The translations under genes were made by a program, and so were the position numbers. A DNA stretch of 64,000 nucleotides from UBA8524 sp964215915. GTDB lineage: Bacteria; Bacteroidota; Bacteroidia; UBA8524. The DNA is taken from contig CAXPEB010000047.1 of assembly GCA_964215915.1 (NCBI GenBank), forward strand, positions 62,001 through 126,000, read 5' to 3'. Positions 29,071 through 38,196 of the stretch are shown piece after piece; position 1 is the stretch's first letter, and every line of letters begins with the position of its first letter. The notes beneath the pieces are model-generated. The model ran no database searches, was not told the origin of the DNA, and saw only the letters and a list, made by a program, of their open reading frames with translations.

Positions 29071-30150
29071 TTATTTCGGGAGGGTATAGCGGAAAGTGAA
29101 CTGGTTGGTAAACCGGGAGGTATTCGCTTTGAAATCCTTGATAAGGCCGGCGTTAAAGTCTATCCATATGCCATTATACACATTGAGTTCGGCACCCAGG
29201 CTCATCCAGAAACTGGCAGATTCTGTAAGGGAAACATACTGCCCCTGTGCCTCGGCAAAACCTTTAAAGCGGTTGGATCCAATATAGAGTCTGCTACTCA
29301 GGCTGGCGCTGTGCAGGCTTTTGCCCTCCGACAGGTAATTGCGGTAATACCCACCCAGGAGGAACTGGCCTTTTTCTTTGAACGCGGGCAGCGACCAGGT
29401 AAGCCAGGTATTGAAAGCCGAATACCGTACGTTTTTCAGCAGTGAATCCGCCGACTGTCCGACCCAGGCCACGGCAAAATCCAGCTTCTCCGCATTCCAA
29501 TTCTTCTCCAGGTATTCATCGCGCATTTCCTGCACCTGCTGGTCAAGTTCCACCTTTCTGCGAGCCAGGTTTTCAGAAATATAGCGGGCGATGGCTTTTT
29601 TGTCCTCGTCACTCAGCTGTGTTGCTTTGAGATTATTCTCACGGATGTATTCCTCGGTAAGCTCACGCTTGAGTTTTTCACGCCTGGCCATTACTTCGAA
29701 TATGCGGGTAAGGTACTTCTGGTCTGTCCGCAAATCCCCTTTGTCGATCAGCGATACCCGATAACCGAGGGCAAGGTTGCTGAGCATGCCCGAGTCGGTA
29801 TAGGTGCCGATGGAAACGCGGGAAGTACGGAGAAAGGACTTGTCCTGATAATCCCGGAGACTCAACTGGTTTCGGTTGAACACCAGTATGGGGTTGAGTT
29901 CGAGGGCAAAAGAGCTTGGAACAATCAAACCGGTTCCATTAAAAAACTGCGAGGCAGCCACCCCGAAATCCTCTACGTTGGAAGGCCGGAGGAGGTTTCC
30001 CGGGTTCGTCCCCAGAGCCTTGAACGCCGGAAAGTCGGGAATGGCAAAATTCAACTTGTACTTTTTCACCAGGCTATCCGCCCCGGTCTGAGCCACAGCA
30101 GTCAGGCAGAAAGAAAGCAGCACAAAAAGAGTAAAGGACAAACGTTTCAT
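29071..30150 (-). CDS. Predicted outer membrane beta-barrel with coiled-coil insert
   Basis: The 359-residue protein has signal peptide MKRLSFTLFVLLSFCLTAVAQ. Flanking barrel-like strands (SVSIGTYTD-type, WLTWSLPAFKEKGQFLLGGY, FTNQFTFRYTLPK with a C-terminal aromatic/basic end) surround a charged helical insert at ~140-215 (REKLKRELTEEYIRENNL, RRKVELDQQVQEMRDEYLEK). The upstream gene ends 1 nt before this ATG (TGAC-ATG), so they are co-transcribed. The barrel call is from strand pattern only; the function is unknown. Confidence 0.65.
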   Translation of the reverse strand: MKRLSFTLFVLLSFCLTAVAQTGADSLVKKYKLNFAIPDFPAFKALGTNPGNLLRPSNVEDFGVAASQFFNGTGLIVPSSFALELNPILVFNRNQLSLRDYQDKSFLRTSRVSIGTYTDSGMLSNLALGYRVSLIDKGDLRTDQKYLTRIFEVMARREKLKRELTEEYIRENNLKATQLSDEDKKAIARYISENLARRKVELDQQVQEMRDEYLEKNWNAEKLDFAVAWVGQSADSLLKNVRYSAFNTWLTWSLPAFKEKGQFLLGGYYRNYLSEGKSLHSASLSSRLYIGSNRFKGFAEAQGQYVSLTESASFWMSLGAELNVYNGIWIDFNAGLIKDFKANTSRFTNQFTFRYTLPK

Positions 30151-30151
30151 G

Positions 30152-30553
30152 TCATTTCAGTTTCACGTCCGTCAATAAGTCCTGTGCTTCCTTTTCCACC
30201 TCATAGGGTTCTTCCATTTTCCCTACCGCCTCGTTTTCCTGAAGGATTTCCAGGACAAAGGTTCCATTGGTCTTTTCTCCGTCGGGTGAAACAAAGGTGG
30301 CATTGATGATAAGCGCACGGTCGCGGTTCTCCTCTACCTCACCGGGAAGATCGAACACGGTGTCTCCTGAGCGGTTGTCTCCGCTGAAATGATCCAGCAC
30401 GGTTTGTCCGTCGGAATCATACAGGGATATTTCATAGGTACAGAGAACAATTCCGGTGACCCTAACGCGGCATTGCACCGGCAGCTTGTCGGGTTGCAGT
30501 AAAATGGCAAAAGGCATGATAAATAGGGATTGGTTCGATTCAAAATTACGCAT
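30152..30553 (-). CDS. Small conserved-looking protein, operon partner of 29071-30150
   Basis: From ATG 30553 the product is 133 residues; ATG 30517 (MPFAILLQPDKLPVQCRVRV) is a plausible alternative. It has no signal peptide and reads as a beta-sandwich of about 110 residues (YEISLYDSDGQTVLDHF, ALIINATFVSPDGEK, GTFVLEILQE), perhaps a chaperone-like or Ig-like fold. Its stop is 1 nt from the ATG of the barrel-like gene. The function is unknown. Confidence 0.6.
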   Translation of the reverse strand: MRNFESNQSLFIMPFAILLQPDKLPVQCRVRVTGIVLCTYEISLYDSDGQTVLDHFSGDNRSGDTVFDLPGEVEENRDRALIINATFVSPDGEKTNGTFVLEILQENEAVGKMEEPYEVEKEAQDLLTDVKLK

Positions 30554-30664
30554 CGCAACTCCGGCATGTCTCCCGATTTTCCGTGATATTGTTCGGTAAT
30601 TCTTCGTTCCAAAAGCCGCCACACCCGCTTATGCTTTGACGGCTTTTCGCTTATTTCGCAGTGC

Positions 30665-31543
30665 ATGAAAGTCTGTGGCTTCACCTTTATCCGCAACGCC
30701 CTGATCTACGATTATCCTGTCGTGGAGGCAATTCGCTCCATTCTCCCCCTTTGCAGCGAAGTGGTGGTGGCTGTGGGAAAATCGGAAGACAACACTCTGG
30801 AATTGGTCAGGGATATTGACCCGGACAAGATCCGTATTGTCGAAACCGAATGGAATGACTCGCTAAGGGAAGGAGGGCAAGTGCTGGCGCTGGAAACAGA
30901 CAAGGCCTATGCAGCCTTACCGGAAGATTGCGACTGGGCCATCTATATCCAGGGAGATGAAGTACTTCATGAAGACGGTTATGCGGCTCTGAAGAAAGCG
31001 ATGGAACAGTACCTCGAAGATCGGGAGGTGGATGGATTGCTTCTTCCTTACCGGCATTTTTACGGTTCGTATGACTATATCGGGGATGCGGCAGACTGGT
31101 ACCCGTACGAAATTCGCGTGGTAAGAAAGCGGAAGGATATTTATTCTTACAAAGATGCGCAGGGGTTCCGCAAAGGCCAAAACGAGAAATTACAGGTGGT
31201 TAAGGTAAATGCATACATGCATCATTACGGTTGGGTGAAACAACCGGAAGCGATGAAAAAGAAAGAGCTGAACTTCCATAAGTACTGGCATGACGACCGG
31301 TGGATTGCGGAAAATGTGGTGCCTGCCGTGGAGTTTGACTACAACAGCCGGGTTAAAGCCCTTCATCGGTTTACGGGGGAACATCCGCAGGTAATGGAGA
31401 AACGTATCGCCTCCAGAAACTGGAAATTCGAATTCGATATTGCCTACAACCGGTTGAGCTTTAAGGATAAAGCGAAGAACTGGTTGAGGGACAAGCTGGG
31501 TATTGACCTGGGTTACCGAAACTACAGGCTGCTTCGTAAATAA
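30665..31543 (+). CDS. Family 2-like glycosyltransferase
   Basis: The 292-residue soluble protein resembles GT-A glycosyltransferases: KVCGFTFIRNALIYDYPVVE (N-terminal nucleotide-sugar strand), EVVVAVGKSEDNTLELV, and WAIYIQGDEVLHEDG, where QGDE sits in the position of the DxD metal motif. A later HHYGW and basic C-terminal helix follow. It probably acts at the cytoplasmic face in glycan assembly. The donor and acceptor are unknown. It stands alone, divergent from 30152-30553. Confidence 0.85.
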   Translation: MKVCGFTFIRNALIYDYPVVEAIRSILPLCSEVVVAVGKSEDNTLELVRDIDPDKIRIVETEWNDSLREGGQVLALETDKAYAALPEDCDWAIYIQGDEVLHEDGYAALKKAMEQYLEDREVDGLLLPYRHFYGSYDYIGDAADWYPYEIRVVRKRKDIYSYKDAQGFRKGQNEKLQVVKVNAYMHHYGWVKQPEAMKKKELNFHKYWHDDRWIAENVVPAVEFDYNSRVKALHRFTGEHPQVMEKRIASRNWKFEFDIAYNRLSFKDKAKNWLRDKLGIDLGYRNYRLLRK

Positions 31544-31567
31544 GCCTTAATGCTAAGCTGACAGTAC

Positions 31568-32374
31568 TCAGACCACCTTTTTCATTGGTGTATTGCTGAA
31601 ATATTCACTCGGGGTAAGCCCGAAATACTCTTTGAAGTCGCGGCAGAAATGTGCGGAATCGGTATAACCTAAGTCCAGGGCAAGAACTCCCAGGGTGCCC
31701 CTATTCAGTAAGCCCAGGTTGTGGGCCCGATAAAGGCGGATAAGCCGGCTGTAGTTTTTCGGTCCGATCCCAAGCTGGTTCCGGAACATCCGCTGTAGCT
31801 GTCTCTCCCCGATAGAAAGGCGGTCACTGATTTCTTTTATAGATATCCGGCTTTCACTGCGAAGCAGATTTAATGCAGCTCCCAGAGGTTCTTCTGCAGG
31901 CCTTCGGTTGGTCAGGTATTCATGAAAAAGATTTTCGGTGATGAATAACCTGCGGGAAACCGTTTCCGCTTCACGAATCTGCCGGATAAGGTGTTTGATA
32001 AAGGGAGACTCGGCACAATCGGTATCCAGACAGGTATTCCGGAAACCGGTGAGCGGAACCGGAAACAATTTCATCGCAGCCTCCGGGTACAGACGTATCC
32101 CAAACAACTCCGAATCTCCGGGAATGCTCCACAGGGCGGCTCTTTCGAAAATACCCGTAAAAATACTTTCCGGATACCGGAATGCTCTTGCAGAATCATA
32201 CCCCATCATTCTTTCTCCCCTTACCTGGATGATCAGTTCGATAAACCCTGCCGGGAAACAGTGCTGAATTGGCGACTGTTCTCTGCTGTTGCCTTCGCTG
32301 GTCATACTCCAACATCCATAAACCACCCCTTTGAGGAAGGGGGACACGCTATATTCTCTGTATAGAAGATTCAT
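31568..32374 (-). CDS. AraC family transcriptional regulator
   Basis: The product is 268 residues from ATG 32374; the frame extends to a TTG at 32392. The N-terminal half is a sensor domain (QHCFPAGFIELIIQVRGE, VFPVPLTGFRNTCLDTD-like) typical of AraC regulators with DUF6597-like domains. The C-terminal ~100 residues carry two helix-turn-helix motifs: ISIKEISDRLSIGERQLQRM and LDLGYTDSAHFCRDFKEYFG, ending in the classic GLTPSEYF. The effector is unknown. The cytochrome gene upstream in the same orientation could be a partner or target. Confidence 0.9.
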   Translation of the reverse strand: MNLLYREYSVSPFLKGVVYGCWSMTSEGNSREQSPIQHCFPAGFIELIIQVRGERMMGYDSARAFRYPESIFTGIFERAALWSIPGDSELFGIRLYPEAAMKLFPVPLTGFRNTCLDTDCAESPFIKHLIRQIREAETVSRRLFITENLFHEYLTNRRPAEEPLGAALNLLRSESRISIKEISDRLSIGERQLQRMFRNQLGIGPKNYSRLIRLYRAHNLGLLNRGTLGVLALDLGYTDSAHFCRDFKEYFGLTPSEYFSNTPMKKVV

Positions 32375-32437
32375 ATTCCGATCTGGTATCAAGACTCCTG
32401 AAACGAGCGCATCCCCCTATATGAAGGGAGAGATAAT

Positions 32438-32998
32438 TTACGGGGCCAATGGTGCGGGCACCCGGTTTTCAACAGGATTGATGGTTTTCAGGTAAGCGAA
32501 GACGGCACGCAGGTCTTCATCGGTCATGCCAGCATAGTTCTGCCAGGGCATAGGCGGAAGCAGCTTTCTGCCACCTGGTAGTCCTTTGTAGTCGCCATGG
32601 CGCATGGCGCGGATAAACTGGTCTTCCGTCCAGTTGCCCAAACCGGTGGACGATGGGGTAAGGTTGGCAGCGAAGGAGGTACCCCAGGGGCCTCGCATGG
32701 CAGTACCGGCCGGATGGAAAAGCACATAGGACGAGGCCGTCATAGAATCCGCCGGGGGAAGAGGGGTCTGCTCCGGGTGACCGGCAAGGAAAAAGTCAGT
32801 ATCCTTTACCGGACCTTGTTCGGTCATTTTGAATGGCGTATGGCAATCGGTGCACCCGGCCATATTTACCAGGTAAGCTCCCCGATCCACCCTGATTTTG
32901 GTTGAATCCATGGTGCCTGAACCGGCACCGGATTCCGTTTGCGGCTGACAGGCAGCAAAAAATCCCGCCGCCAGCAAGGTCAATAAAATGTATTTCAT
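32438..32998 (-). CDS. Lipid-anchored c-type cytochrome
   Basis: The 186-residue lipoprotein (AAGFFAAC, Cys17) contains one heme c motif, CTDCH at 49-53, right after GAYLVNMAG. The likely axial Met lies in KLLPPMPWQNYAGMTDEDL (~150), followed by the terminal helix AVFAYLKTINPVENR. This pattern is common in small monoheme cytochromes of dehydrogenase systems. It probably passes electrons on the periplasmic side. No dehydrogenase partner is adjacent. Confidence 0.85.
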   Translation of the reverse strand: MKYILLTLLAAGFFAACQPQTESGAGSGTMDSTKIRVDRGAYLVNMAGCTDCHTPFKMTEQGPVKDTDFFLAGHPEQTPLPPADSMTASSYVLFHPAGTAMRGPWGTSFAANLTPSSTGLGNWTEDQFIRAMRHGDYKGLPGGRKLLPPMPWQNYAGMTDEDLRAVFAYLKTINPVENRVPAPLAP

Positions 32999-33193
32999 AA
33001 TTAGCTGTAGTGTGCGGCAAAATTATGGCGAGGGAGAAGCGGTGCGTTGTAAAAAAGCGACATAGAAACGTCATTCCCTGTGGAGTGTTTACAAATGGAT
33101 AACCCTTACACGTTCAAATAATTATACCGGATTCCAGCCGGATATGCCCCACAATTTTGTTTCCTGCTCTGGGCGTATAACTCATTTCATGTG

Positions 33194-33201
33194 TATGTTT
33201 G
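33194..33201 (+). promoter_or_regulatory. Bacteroidota -7 element (TATGTTTG)
   Basis: TATGTTTG lies 15 nt before the ATG at 33217 and matches TAnnTTTG exactly. It overlaps an in-frame TTG, which argues for the ATG as start. Confidence 0.5.
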
Positions 33202-33216
33202 AGGTATTACCGGTCC

Positions 33217-35133
33217 ATGAGAATTACCTTAATCCTTCTATTCAGTATCCTTTGCTCTGTTCAGGGCATACGGGCACAAAACGACAGCCTGCTTGCCGTA
33301 GCCGAATACCGGCATACGCCTGACACGCTGAAAGCCAAAATATATGGCGACCTGAGTTTTGCCTCTCGTTTTGCTGACCCCGAAAAAGCCCATCGTTATG
33401 CCCAGCTGTCATTGATGTACGCACGATCCGGTGCACATCTTCCCTCTATTGCCCAAGCCTACAATGACCTGGGGATTGTTTATTACGACCGGGCCGATTA
33501 CGACAGCGCCCTGTTCTGTTACCGGGAATCTCTGAAGATCCGGACAGAACTGGATGACCTTAAAGGGATTGGTGCGCTTTACAACAAAATCGGCATTGTG
33601 TATCAAAGCCGCGGACAGTTTGAAGAAGCGCTGAAGGCGCAACTATCTTCATTGAATTGTTATGACTCCCTGGGGTTTGATTTCGGGATTTCCTACGCTT
33701 ACAACAATATCGCGATCCTGCATTACAACATGGGAAACCTGGAGAAGGCCCTGGAATATTACGAACAAAGCCGGGATATCAAGATACAGATCGGCGACCG
33801 CGACGGACTGGGCGGTACGCTTTCCAATATGGGCAATATCTTCCTGCAGCAACAACGCTTCCGGGAAGCCCTTGACCACTACCACCTGGCTCTCCAGTAT
33901 ATCGATACGGTAAAAAATAGCTATTACACTGCCAGTACCTTCAATAACCTGGGAACGGTATACCAGAGTGCAGGCAAAACCGATAGTGCTCTGTACTACA
34001 TACGCCTCGGGCTATCCTTGCGCGAAAAAACAGGGGACAAAAAAGGAATTGTTTCCAGCTTGTCTGCCCTGGGTAACCTGTATGTCAATGCCCTCCATCA
34101 ACCGATAAAGGGACTTAGCTACCTGCGTGAGGCACTCAGCCTTGCAAGGGAGATCAATGTGCTCAAAGACCATAAAGATGTGCTGCTTAATATCGCGGAA
34201 GCGCACAAATCGCTCGGGAATTACCGGGATGCCTATCAGGCACTGGTAGAAGGAAAGAATCTCTCCGATTCTATCTTCAACGAAACGATGGCCAAAAGCA
34301 TCAGCGAACTCCAGATCAAATACGAAACGGAGAAGAAAGAAAAGGAAAACCTGCAACTCCTGCGCGACCAGCAGCTGAAGGATGAGGAAATTGCGAACAA
34401 AGCCGCTCTGCTGCGAGGTTTGCTGGCTATCCTAATCATCCTTACCCTGCTCACTATCCTGATCCTGGTCATCAATAAAAGCCGACAAAACAGGAAACTC
34501 CGGCTACTGGAACAACAGCGTTTCCGGGAGATACTGGAGGCGGAAGAGAAGGAACGCTCCCGGGTGGCCCGTGAGCTTCACGACGGAGTCAGCCAGCTCA
34601 TCGTCTCGGCCAAAATGAATGTTGACGCCATAAAGCAAGACAGCGATCACCCGAACCTCGACCCCGCTATCGAACTACTGACCGAATCCCTGGAAGAGGT
34701 AAGAAGCGTCTCCCATAACCTTATGCCAGGCGCCCTCATACGCCTCGGACTGGTTGCAGCCATCCGGGAAAATGCCAAAAGAATTGCGCATGCCGGAAAC
34801 GTAAGTATCCATACTGACCTGGACGAAAGCCTCCGTATACCGGAAGAAATTGCCCGTGCCATGTACCGCATTTACCAAGAATGCCTGAACAACATGCTGC
34901 GCTACTCGGAAGCCACCGAGATCCATATTTCCCTCAGCAAAGAGGAAGACACGCAGCTTTGCCTGCAAATGGAGGACAACGGTAAGGGCTTTGATGTGCG
35001 GCAACTGGATAAATCTTCGGGGATAGGGTGGAACAATATCCGCTTCCGAACCTCTATCCTGGGCGGGCATTTTGAGATCAGCAGCTCTGGAGAAACAGGC
35101 ACCTTTGTTAAGGTAAATATCCCGCTCGCCTGA
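33217..35133 (+). CDS. TPR-containing sensor histidine kinase (NarL/DegS type), orphan
   Basis: The 638-residue protein has a signal peptide, ~seven TPR repeats at ~40-370 (AYNDLGIVYYDRADYDSAL, AYNNIAILHYNMGNLEKALE), a coiled coil, one membrane helix at ~398-422 (LLAILIILTLLTILILVI) and a HisKA_3 domain with His455 (VARELHDGVSQLI). A HATPase domain with EDNGKGF (~587) completes it. It should sense through the periplasmic TPRs and phosphorylate a LuxR-type regulator, none of which is adjacent. The next gene starts 27 bp on and may be co-transcribed. Confidence 0.92.
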   Translation: MRITLILLFSILCSVQGIRAQNDSLLAVAEYRHTPDTLKAKIYGDLSFASRFADPEKAHRYAQLSLMYARSGAHLPSIAQAYNDLGIVYYDRADYDSALFCYRESLKIRTELDDLKGIGALYNKIGIVYQSRGQFEEALKAQLSSLNCYDSLGFDFGISYAYNNIAILHYNMGNLEKALEYYEQSRDIKIQIGDRDGLGGTLSNMGNIFLQQQRFREALDHYHLALQYIDTVKNSYYTASTFNNLGTVYQSAGKTDSALYYIRLGLSLREKTGDKKGIVSSLSALGNLYVNALHQPIKGLSYLREALSLAREINVLKDHKDVLLNIAEAHKSLGNYRDAYQALVEGKNLSDSIFNETMAKSISELQIKYETEKKEKENLQLLRDQQLKDEEIANKAALLRGLLAILIILTLLTILILVINKSRQNRKLRLLEQQRFREILEAEEKERSRVARELHDGVSQLIVSAKMNVDAIKQDSDHPNLDPAIELLTESLEEVRSVSHNLMPGALIRLGLVAAIRENAKRIAHAGNVSIHTDLDESLRIPEEIARAMYRIYQECLNNMLRYSEATEIHISLSKEEDTQLCLQMEDNGKGFDVRQLDKSSGIGWNNIRFRTSILGGHFEISSSGETGTFVKVNIPLA

Positions 35134-35160
35134 TCCGCAACTACTTCCTTATACTTGTAC

Positions 35161-35814
35161 ATGCGATTTTCCATCTTGCTTCTGACTGTTGTGATCCTGA
35201 CCTCCTGTACGGAACGGCAAACTCCGATCAAAGACGGTGATTTCCTCTTTCTCAGCCCGGAAGCCTCGGACCTTTCACAGGCTATCGATGCCGTTACTGC
35301 CGATAGCAGCGGCCACCATTATACCCATATGGGACTGGCCCGGGTAGGAGAAAGCGGGAAGGTGGAAGTCTGGCATGCCGCACCTGACAAGGGGGTTACC
35401 CTTGAGCCACTGGAAGATTTCCGTTTGGGCAATGACGGGCAGGCTCGCGAGATGCATGTTTACCGGATGCCGGATTCCATGGCCCAATACCAGCATGTGA
35501 TCTGGAAACGGGCAGGGATCCTGAAAGGGCAACCTTATAATCGCACCTATGTAATGGAAGATACGGGCTATTACTGCTCAGAGTTTATCTATGCCCTCTA
35601 TTCCAATTTTCGGGTATTCGAACTCAGTCCGATGACCTTCCGGGATCCAGGAACAGGCGACATCTCCGAAACCTGGAAGCAGTACTATGCCGGACTGGGG
35701 ATACAGGTTCCCGAAGGTAAACCCGGATGTAATCCCAACAGGATGTCAAAAAACCCCTATCTCAGGCAGGTAGCGGTATTTACTGCAGGAGAGGGGTATA
35801 AAATACCCGATTGA
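35161..35814 (+). CDS. YiiX-like permuted papain-type lipoprotein
   Basis: The product is 217 residues from ATG 35161, with lipobox ILTSC (Cys16). The permuted NlpC/P60-like pattern is clear: KDGDFLFL, catalytic-type His56 in HHYTHMGLA, WHAAPDKGV, and Cys139 in YYCSEFIYALY. In this order (His before Cys) the YaeF/YiiX amidase family is indicated, which cleaves amide bonds in cell-wall or other substrates. The lipobox puts it on the envelope. It is 27 bp after the kinase gene. Confidence 0.85.
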   Translation: MRFSILLLTVVILTSCTERQTPIKDGDFLFLSPEASDLSQAIDAVTADSSGHHYTHMGLARVGESGKVEVWHAAPDKGVTLEPLEDFRLGNDGQAREMHVYRMPDSMAQYQHVIWKRAGILKGQPYNRTYVMEDTGYYCSEFIYALYSNFRVFELSPMTFRDPGTGDISETWKQYYAGLGIQVPEGKPGCNPNRMSKNPYLRQVAVFTAGEGYKIPD

Positions 35815-35902
35815 TTTTCCCAGCATGGAAATGAATTGCACTATTGTGCTGATTATCATCTTAATGTAAACTTTTCCAGAATTCTGTTTATACCTTGTAG
35901 GT

Positions 35903-36397
35903 ATGAACCTACTAATCCTTGCAGGCACATTTGTGTCCTGCCTAATCCTTGCGTCTTGTACGGTCAGGGACCGGGAGCAAGACCTCATCCTCGAAACAGA
36001 GCCTATGCCGGATAGCGGAAGAAGCATCTTCAAGTACCGGCTCCCCGAGACCAGCCTGGTCAGGAAACAAGTAGAGGTTTCTCTTCACAAAGTTTCCGTT
36101 TCAGGCAATTGGGTGAAGGTGGAGGTAAAGAACAGAACCTCGGCGACACTCAGTTCGGTTAAGGGAGAGATTGTATTCCTCGACAAAGACGGGGAGATCC
36201 TCCAGGACACCTTCCTGAAAAGAAGCTACCATCCTTTTTCCATCTATAAGATGCAGGGACTGGTTGGGTCTGACTCTGCGGCTGTGTTCACCATTGAAAT
36301 GGAGGTGCCGCACGCTACCAAAACGGCGAGGGTACTGTTGAAACAGGCCACTCATGCCGATGGCACCGTGATGCAGTTCAAGCCTTCAGTCAGGTGA
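35903..36397 (+). CDS. Lipoprotein with FxLYD-like domain
   Basis: The 164-residue product has a lipobox (LILASC, Cys19). The domain at ~60-150 (WVKVEVKNRTSATLSSVKGE, IVFLDKDGEILQDTFLKR, LVGSDSAAVFTIEMEVP) has the strand pattern of the FxLYD/DUF3426-like beta-sandwich found in many small lipoproteins. Its function is unknown. Its 3' end overlaps the convergent BrkB-type gene by 12 bp. Confidence 0.65.
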   Translation: MNLLILAGTFVSCLILASCTVRDREQDLILETEPMPDSGRSIFKYRLPETSLVRKQVEVSLHKVSVSGNWVKVEVKNRTSATLSSVKGEIVFLDKDGEILQDTFLKRSYHPFSIYKMQGLVGSDSAAVFTIEMEVPHATKTARVLLKQATHADGTVMQFKPSVR

Positions 36398-37759
36398 TTC
36401 TTCCGTATCCTTTTTCCTGAGCTGCGGGTAGAGATCCAGAACATGGATATTCTGTTCGGAAGCTTCCGTGGAACGGTACAGCCTCTCAACCAGATCAGCG
36501 GCAGCATTCAGCTCCTCGGGCAGCTGAAGTTTTCTGCCGTGGCTGCTGAAACTGTCAAGTTTCTGGATGACAAATGCCAGGTTAAGCTTATCGATACTTA
36601 CCCCTGGCTGGTACGCCGTGGCCGCATCTTCGCTATCCAGCACCACCTCACTCAGAAGGCCGGCGCGGCACATCTCATTGCAGAACTCCTTCACCACTTT
36701 GAATGGAAGGTCCAGATGTATGCTGAGTTCTTCCGCCGTATAAGGGGGTTCCTCGTCTTCAAAGCGCCGGGCAACCATGCCCAGCGTACTCATGGCCAGG
36801 ATGAGTTTTTCTTTGGTGCTGGGGGTGAAATGCAGGCGTTCATCCACATGCAATTCAATATTCTGCAGGGAATAGGAGATCTCTGCACCAATCAATACAA
36901 TGATCCAGCTCACCTGCAGGAAGGTGATGAACAACGGGAAAAAGGCAAAGCTGCCGTAGATCGCGTTGAAGCGGCTCACCCCCACCTGGAACTCCACATA
37001 GCCCCATTGAAATAACTGAAAGCTGATACCCGCAACCAGTCCCGCAACCAGGGCGGATTTGAACTTCACCCGGGTATTGGGCATAACCATGTACAGCAGG
37101 GTGAAGAGGAGGGCACTCAACAGGTAGGGGATCAGATTGATGGAAAATACGATGAGCTGCTTAAGGAAGCCGAGTGAGATCCATTCTTCGGCGAATTGGG
37201 TGATAAAGGCCGAGATAAAGATCGTAGCGCTGCCCATGGCAATGATCAGCAGGGGCGCGATCAGCAGAATACTGAAATAATCCGTGAACTTTCGTATCCA
37301 GGTACGGGCACTATTCACTTGCCAGATGCTATTGAAGCTAGCTTCAACACTACTCAGCACCTGCAATACCGACCAGATCAGCAGCACCAACCCGAACCCG
37401 GCCATCAGGCCACCCTGTGTATTGGCCAGCAGGCGGTTGACAAATCCAAGCAGGTATTCCAGCAGTTGAGGCTGTTCACTGAAGGCCCGGTAGAGTTCTT
37501 CGCGTAGGCGCTCCTCCAGTCCGAAGCCTTTGGCCACCCCGAAGATCATCGCCACCACAGGCACTACGGAAAGCAGGGTATAGAAGGTCAGTGCGGAAGC
37601 CTGCAGAATGAGTTGTTTCTCATTGAAATCTTTAAAGGCCAGGATGATGATACGTACAAGCTTCACCAGGTAACGGTTGGTGCGGTTCAGCTTGGTCTCA
37701 TCTACCGTCCATACGCCATGACTCAAAAAACGGAATAATCGCTTTAGCAGCTTCTTCAC
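36386..37759 (-). CDS. YihY/virulence factor BrkB family membrane protein
   Basis: The 457-residue protein starts at GTG. It has the family's six transmembrane segments within ~40-300 (ASALTFYTLLSVVPVVAMIF, GLMAGFGLVLLIWSVLQVL, YGSFAFFPLFITFLQVSWII). A C-terminal ~150-residue extension holds a winged-helix-like part (TAEELSIHLDLPFKVVKEFC). The family is sometimes misannotated as RNase BN; the true role is unclear. Its end overlaps the convergent lipoprotein gene. It precedes the repeat island. Confidence 0.9.
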   Translation of the reverse strand: MKKLLKRLFRFLSHGVWTVDETKLNRTNRYLVKLVRIIILAFKDFNEKQLILQASALTFYTLLSVVPVVAMIFGVAKGFGLEERLREELYRAFSEQPQLLEYLLGFVNRLLANTQGGLMAGFGLVLLIWSVLQVLSSVEASFNSIWQVNSARTWIRKFTDYFSILLIAPLLIIAMGSATIFISAFITQFAEEWISLGFLKQLIVFSINLIPYLLSALLFTLLYMVMPNTRVKFKSALVAGLVAGISFQLFQWGYVEFQVGVSRFNAIYGSFAFFPLFITFLQVSWIIVLIGAEISYSLQNIELHVDERLHFTPSTKEKLILAMSTLGMVARRFEDEEPPYTAEELSIHLDLPFKVVKEFCNEMCRAGLLSEVVLDSEDAATAYQPGVSIDKLNLAFVIQKLDSFSSHGRKLQLPEELNAAADLVERLYRSTEASEQNIHVLDLYPQLRKKDTEESPD

Positions 37760-37893
37760 GTCCCGAATATACGAAGATGCAGGGATTGGAGGTTGCTATA
37801 GGCTATTGACCCTTGGCCATTCGCATTTGGTACTTTTCCAAGAGCAGCAGCAATACAAACACCCAAGGGCAGAAAACAGATCATGAAACTCGT

Positions 37894-38083
37894 GGGGAGG
37901 ACAGCCAGAATGCACATCTCCCCCTCTGGAGGGGGCGGGGGGAGGACAGCCTGAATGCACAACTCCCCCTTTGGAGGGGGCAGGGGGAGGACAGCCTGAA
38001 TGTACAACTCCCCCCTTTGGAGGGGGCGGGGGGAGGACAGCCTGAATGTACAACTCCCCCCTTTGGAGGGGGCGGGGGGAGGA
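37894..38083 (+). repeat. Four tandem 45-46 bp G/C-rich palindromic repeats
   Basis: Each unit contains ctccccctttggagggggc, a run of G, then aggacagcctgaatg. The aggacag positions lie at about 37898, 37943, 37988 and 38034, with a final half-unit near 38080; periods are 45, 45, 46 and 46 bp. There is no spacer, so it is not CRISPR. G-runs on the plus strand could form G-quadruplexes. The region from 37760 to 38196 holds no gene. Confidence 0.9.
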
Positions 38084-38196
38084 AAATGACAATACTTCCT
38101 CAATAATTACCTAACCACGGTAAAATAACCGTCTCCTCCAGGTCAAAGTGCACTCATTCCTGCTCAACCCGGTCAAAACATCCGGAACTTCGGGAT

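Noticed and set aside
37894..38083. CRISPR array
   Set aside because: Units are contiguous and nearly identical throughout, with no variable spacers and no cas genes nearby.
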